Below the pieces are notes generated by a model. That model saw nothing but the letters and a program-made list of their open reading frames with translations. It had not been told where the DNA came from and did no database searches. A stretch of 7,856 bases of DNA, taken from Bacilli bacterium (lineage in GTDB: Bacteria; Bacillota_I; Bacilli_A; RF39; UBA660). This document shows, one piece after another, positions 5,425 to 7,856 of the stretch. Made by a program: the position numbers and the translations under genes. Position 1 is the first letter of the stretch. Each line of letters begins with the position of its first letter. The stretch is from assembly GCA_900772435.1 (NCBI GenBank), contig CAAHEM010000105.1:1-7856 (forward strand). The letters run 5' to 3'.

Positions 5425-6326
5425 TCAAAGGAAATAGTTTTATTAAAAAAGGTAAAAAAGCAATACAAGATGATTTAAGACGTGAATTTGTTCTTGCTAG
5501 TAAAGATGAAACATTTACTAAACTTTGTGCAAGATTAAAATGTAATGAAGAAATATTAATGAAATACACTTCTAAATTAGAAACAACAGTATGTGAACTT
5601 AAAAATTGTTCTAAATGTAAAAGCTTAGATAAATGTAAAAATGAAATAGAAGGACATGTATATTATCCAACAGTTAGAAAAGATTATATAGAATTTAGTT
5701 ATAAAGCATGCAAATATTTCAAAGAAAATAAGATTAAGAATACAACAACATTCTTTGAAACACCAAAAGTACTTATGACAGCATCTTTAAGTGATTTAGT
5801 TACTGAAAAAGAAAGATCAAGCATATTAAAATATATAAAAGATTTTCTAAAAAAGAAGATGAATAACGAACCAGTAAAAGGATTATATCTAAGTGGTTCA
5901 TTTGGAAGCGGAAAATCATATATATTAAGTGCTTTATTAAATGAACTTTCTAATAAAGGTTTTAGAACAGTAAATGTTTACTATCCATCACTATTAAAAA
6001 GACTAAAAGCATCATTTAACGAATATAACTATGATGAAGTTCTAGATGAAATAATGACAAGTGATATACTTTTAATAGATGATATTGGAGCCGAAAATAA
6101 TAGTGCTTGGGCAAGAGATGAAGTATTAGGAACCATTCTTCAATATAGAATGGATAATGATTTAACAACATTTTTTACTTCAAACTTTAATATAGATGAA
6201 CTAGAAAGTGTCCTTTCAGAAACATCAAAAGGAACAGATGAGATAAAAGCAAGAAGAATAATTGAAAGAATAAAATACTTAGCAGAAGAACAAACATTAA
6301 TAAGCAAAGACAAAAGAAAAAAATAA
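5421..6326 (+). CDS. dnaI: Primosomal helicase loader DnaI
   Basis: A 301-residue AAA+ ATPase that holds the replicative helicase and loads it on single-stranded DNA with DnaB and DnaD. The N-terminal helicase-binding domain keeps the zinc ligands: Cys63, Cys66, Cys72, His79 and Cys97, matching the C-x2-C-x5-C...H...C layout known for B. subtilis DnaI. The C-terminal AAA+ domain has Walker A GSFGSGKS (159-166), Walker B ILLIDDIG with Asp220/Asp221, sensor-1-like TSN (253-255) and an arginine-rich RRIIERIKYL helix (278-287) carrying the expected Arg finger/sensor-2 residues. KVLMTASLSDL (116-126) is the typical linker leading into the ATPase. AGGAG (5408-5412) lies inside dnaB 8 nt before the ATG, and the genes overlap by 4 nt. 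The protein ends in a basic tail, and a hairpin terminator follows. Confidence 0.95.
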   Translation: MIKGNSFIKKGKKAIQDDLRREFVLASKDETFTKLCARLKCNEEILMKYTSKLETTVCELKNCSKCKSLDKCKNEIEGHVYYPTVRKDYIEFSYKACKYFKENKIKNTTTFFETPKVLMTASLSDLVTEKERSSILKYIKDFLKKKMNNEPVKGLYLSGSFGSGKSYILSALLNELSNKGFRTVNVYYPSLLKRLKASFNEYNYDEVLDEIMTSDILLIDDIGAENNSAWARDEVLGTILQYRMDNDLTTFFTSNFNIDELESVLSETSKGTDEIKARRIIERIKYLAEEQTLISKDKRKK

Positions 6327-6357
6327 AACGTCAAAATACAAAATAACGACGTTTTTT
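6325..6357 (+). terminator. Intrinsic terminator of dnaB-dnaI
   Basis: AAAACGTC (6325-6332) pairs with GACGTTTT (6348-6355) over a 15-nt A-rich loop, and the T run reaches 6357. The stem starts in the dnaI stop codon. The loop is larger than usual, so the terminator may be of medium strength. Confidence 0.65.
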
Positions 6358-6378
6358 GTGTGAAAAAATGGTCGAAGA

Positions 6379-6407
6379 TTGACAAATCACTCATTTTTTG
6401 ATATAAT
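6379..6407 (+). promoter_or_regulatory. Consensus sigma-A promoter
   Basis: TTGACA (6379-6384) and TATAAT (6402-6407) are both perfect and separated by exactly 17 bp. Transcription should start near 6414, giving a leader of about 20 nt. It is the best promoter in the window and predicts strong constitutive expression of the following gene. Confidence 0.9.
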
Positions 6408-6433
6408 ATGTGCATCATTAAGGGGGGATATCG

Positions 6434-7105
6434 ATGGAAAATGTAATTATAGCATTAATTGTTGCTCAGTTATTATCAACAGCATATGGCTTAGCGGTAA
6501 TAGGCTCAGTAAAGCCAATAATCGAGAAGAAACTTGAAGATCAAGGATATGTTTTAAAAAATAAAAATAGTATGTATAAATTTAATGAAGGATTAGGGAA
6601 CTTCTTTAGAGGATTTATACCTTTCTATTATGCATTAAAAGCAATATCTTTAGTTCAAGGTAAGGACCCTATTGATAGAGCAGTTCAAAGTGAAATTGAA
6701 AATGGTGAATATATAACAAGAGAAGAAAAACAAGCTATCAAAGAAAAAGAAGAATTCTTAAAAACAGCATCTTTAGCAAAACCTATGGAACCACAAATTA
6801 TATTTGAAAAACCAGAAAGATATGTTGCTCGTAAAAATGATTACACTCTTTATGATTCATATGAAACACCAATTGAATATATAACACGTGAAACAACTAC
6901 TGATGAAACATTAGACATTACACCATATATGGCAAAAGAAGTAGAAAAACCTAAATACATAGAAAAAGAAGTAACTAAAAGTGATATAGCAAAAGCTATA
7001 GCGGAATTAGATGCATTTGAACTAGAAACTTTAGGAGAGAAAATTGAATCTTTAGCAGCAGTAAAGAAAAGAAATAAAACATTAAGATTAAAAGATGTTG
7101 CTTAA
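6434..7105 (+). CDS. Membrane-anchored protein of unknown function
   Basis: A 223-residue product with no recognised family. Residues 3-25 (VIIALIVAQLLSTAYGLAVIG) form an N-terminal membrane helix without a cleavage site. A second hydrophobic stretch, FRGFIPFYYALKAISLV (58-74), may be a membrane helix or re-entrant segment. The rest, about 76-223, is a charged, probably cytoplasmic region with a Lys/Glu-rich helix (95-112), a Thr/Tyr/Glu-rich linker (125-180, with the similar pieces PIEYITRE and PKYIEKEV) and a terminal helix SDIAKAIAELDAFELETLGEKIESL (183-207). ATG is preceded by an AAGGGGGG ribosome-binding site (6420-6427). It has its own consensus promoter. No terminator is visible after its stop, so its transcript may run into the T-box leader. 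Position resembles the gap between dnaI and thrS in B. subtilis, but it does not look like YtxB or YtxC. Confidence 0.85.
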   Translation: MENVIIALIVAQLLSTAYGLAVIGSVKPIIEKKLEDQGYVLKNKNSMYKFNEGLGNFFRGFIPFYYALKAISLVQGKDPIDRAVQSEIENGEYITREEKQAIKEKEEFLKTASLAKPMEPQIIFEKPERYVARKNDYTLYDSYETPIEYITRETTTDETLDITPYMAKEVEKPKYIEKEVTKSDIAKAIAELDAFELETLGEKIESLAAVKKRNKTLRLKDVA

Positions 7106-7140
7106 GTGAAAAAATTGTGTTAACATTAACTTATAAATTA

Positions 7141-7330
7141 ATTAATTGGACGAGATTATTAATTATATTAGCATAGAGAATTAGTGGATGGTGAAAACTA
7201 AGTAATAGATTAATAATTACTACCAATCATATGAGGTTAATAGCCTACGAGTTGTTTTCGTTACAAAACATAACAAGTTAAATAAAGGGATGGTACCGTC
7301 TATTAAAGACTCCTTACTATTCCTTTTTTT
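7141..7330 (+). promoter_or_regulatory. T-box riboswitch, threonine type
   Basis: The leader binds uncharged tRNA and turns on the downstream genes. Stem I runs from about 7141 to 7241: base ATTAA/TTAAT, GA-motif region GGACGAGA, then ATTATTAAT pairing with ATTAATAAT (7209-7217). AGAGA (7175-7179) and the apical TTAGT-GGATGGTGAAA-ACTAA complete the canonical distal part. The specifier loop on the 3' side reads ACT ACC A (7219-7225). ACC at 7222-7224, followed by a purine, is the likely specifier, and both triplets are Thr codons. A further stem TGTTTT/AAAACA (7253-7270) corresponds to stem III. The T-box sequence AAAGGGATGGTACCGTC (7284-7300) has the UGGU bulge that would pair with the tRNA ACCA end. 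The promoter is unclear; TATAAA (7132-7137) and TTGCTT/TAACAT (7098/7121) are weak options. Confidence 0.93.
7284..7330 (+). terminator. Regulated terminator of the T-box
   Basis: AAAGGGATGGTA (7284-7295) pairs with TACTATTCCTTT (7315-7326), 12 bp with two G-U pairs. An inner GTC/GAC stem (7298-7300 with 7308-7310) and a seven-T run ending at 7330 complete it. The 5' arm is the T-box itself, so tRNA binding that stabilises the antiterminator must break this stem. Confidence 0.85.
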
Positions 7331-7351
7331 GTTTTATAAGGGAGGGTTAAT

Positions 7352-7816
7352 ATGAAATATGAAACAATAACGTTATCAAAGTTTTTATCAAGAACACTAG
7401 GCCTAGGAGGGTCTGACTTAAAAAAAATATCACATCTAGATGCTAAAATATTATTTCCACAACTAAAAAGAAGTACATTTGAATATGTAAATAAGCATCC
7501 GGAAGAAATAACCCGTGGAAAAATATTGATGGTTAGTGATGGTAGAACTGTGATACCTTATTATGTCCCAACCTTAGAAACAAAACTTGATTTTTACGAA
7601 GTTAAAATAGAACGTGAAGAACCAAGAAAAATAAATGATGAAAGATATGACTATACAGCAATGAGTATATATGAATTAAAACAACTGTTAAATACAAGAT
7701 TTAATTCATATAGAAATAGTAGAGAAGCAAGAAGAGAACTAGAAAAAAGAGGGATAGTTCTTACAAAGAAATACAATAGAAATGAAATAAAAAGAATGAA
7801 GGAAGATGAAGAATAA
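7352..7816 (+). CDS. Small protein of unknown function under threonine T-box control
   Basis: A 154-residue soluble protein, not recognised. The N-terminal part (1-50) contains LSKFLSRTLGLGGSDLKKISHLDAK and looks helical. A middle section (52-88) looks like beta strands (RGKILMVSDGRTVIPYYVP, LDFYEVKIE). The C-terminal third is a basic helical motif: YDYTAMSIYELKQLL, a short linker, SREARRELEKRGIVLTKKYNR, then a charged end. The last motif could bind nucleic acid or ribosomes, but this is inference. It is not an aminoacyl-tRNA synthetase, an amino-acid transporter or a threonine biosynthesis enzyme, the usual T-box targets. AGGGAGGG (7339-7346) sets the ATG. It is the first gene after the T-box terminator and its TAA overlaps the ATG of the next gene by one base (TAATG), so the two should be made together in response to threonine starvation. 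Confidence 0.85.
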   Translation: MKYETITLSKFLSRTLGLGGSDLKKISHLDAKILFPQLKRSTFEYVNKHPEEITRGKILMVSDGRTVIPYYVPTLETKLDFYEVKIEREEPRKINDERYDYTAMSIYELKQLLNTRFNSYRNSREARRELEKRGIVLTKKYNRNEIKRMKEDEE

Positions 7817-7856
7817 TGAAAGAAATTAAAAATGATGAAAGATTAAATATGTTAAA
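7816..7856 (+). CDS. thrS: Probable threonyl-tRNA synthetase, first 13 codons
   Basis: The ATG overlaps the preceding stop by one base and has AAGGAAG (7799-7805) 10 nt upstream. Only MKEIKNDERLNML is visible before the window ends. This fits the start of ThrRS forms that lack or shorten the N-terminal TGS domain and go directly to an N.L.HS.AHLLA block, which would come next. Identity rests mainly on context: the Thr-specific T-box upstream and the dnaB-dnaI neighbourhood, which lies before thrS in B. subtilis. Charging tRNA-Thr would be its role. A different gene is possible, since 13 residues cannot prove a family. Confidence 0.65.
   Translation, partial: MKEIKNDERLNML

Noticed and set aside
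5223..5468. Minus-strand open frames such as 38-238, 1701-1916, 2850-3101, 3769-4017, 5223-5468 and 6140-6418
   Set aside because: All lie mostly or wholly within well-supported plus-strand genes, with low-complexity products and no convincing signals of their own.
7119..7130. GTTAA-CA-TTAAC palindrome as a terminator after the membrane-anchored protein gene
   Set aside because: The 5-bp AT-rich stem with a 2-nt loop and no T run is too weak to terminate transcription.

Overview
The window is a low-GC, AT-rich bacterial chromosome segment whose protein coding is all on the + strand. The genes identify a member of the Bacillota (Firmicutes, Bacilli-like). The DnaB/DnaI helicase-loading pair is specific to that lineage, and there is a T-box riboswitch upstream of what looks like thrS. 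TGA serves as a real stop (ends of the ABC ATPase and dnaB) and Trp is read from TGG, so this is not a code-4 mollicute. The compact, ATA-rich genes would suit an uncultured gut Bacilli lineage, but the species cannot be named from this sequence.

Layout. (1) Positions 2-406: the 3' end of uvrC (excision-repair nuclease subunit), closed by a strong 16-bp hairpin. (2) Positions 434-3248: a self-contained cassette. A palindrome-rich leader is followed by a small secreted protein with a CxxC pair (610-1008), a six-helix membrane protein (1051-1953), an ABC ATPase (1962-2594) and a second six-helix membrane protein (2584-3225), then a terminator. The last three genes are tightly spaced or overlapping. 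This is the accessory part of the window and looks like a secreted peptide/protein with its own ABC exporter or self-protection pump. (3) Positions 3250-6357: replication-initiation region. It holds an unrecognised soluble protein with a GTG start (3305-4066), dnaB (4144-5424) and dnaI (5421-6326). dnaB and dnaI overlap by 4 nt. (4) Positions 6379-7105: a consensus sigma-A promoter driving an unrecognised membrane-anchored protein. (5) Positions 7141-7856: a threonine-type T-box riboswitch, then a small unrecognised gene (7352-7816), then the first 41 nt of a gene that is probably thrS.

How it fits together. DnaB (membrane-associated DnaD-family initiation protein) and DnaI (AAA+ loader) place the replicative helicase at oriC or at restarted forks. 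The T-box senses uncharged tRNA-Thr and, by preventing its own terminator, raises expression of the small gene and probably thrS. The dnaB-dnaI-...-thrS neighbourhood resembles that of Bacillus subtilis. The most interesting items are the secreted-protein/ABC cassette with a 15-bp inverted repeat around its first gene, and the unknown gene placed between a Thr T-box and thrS.
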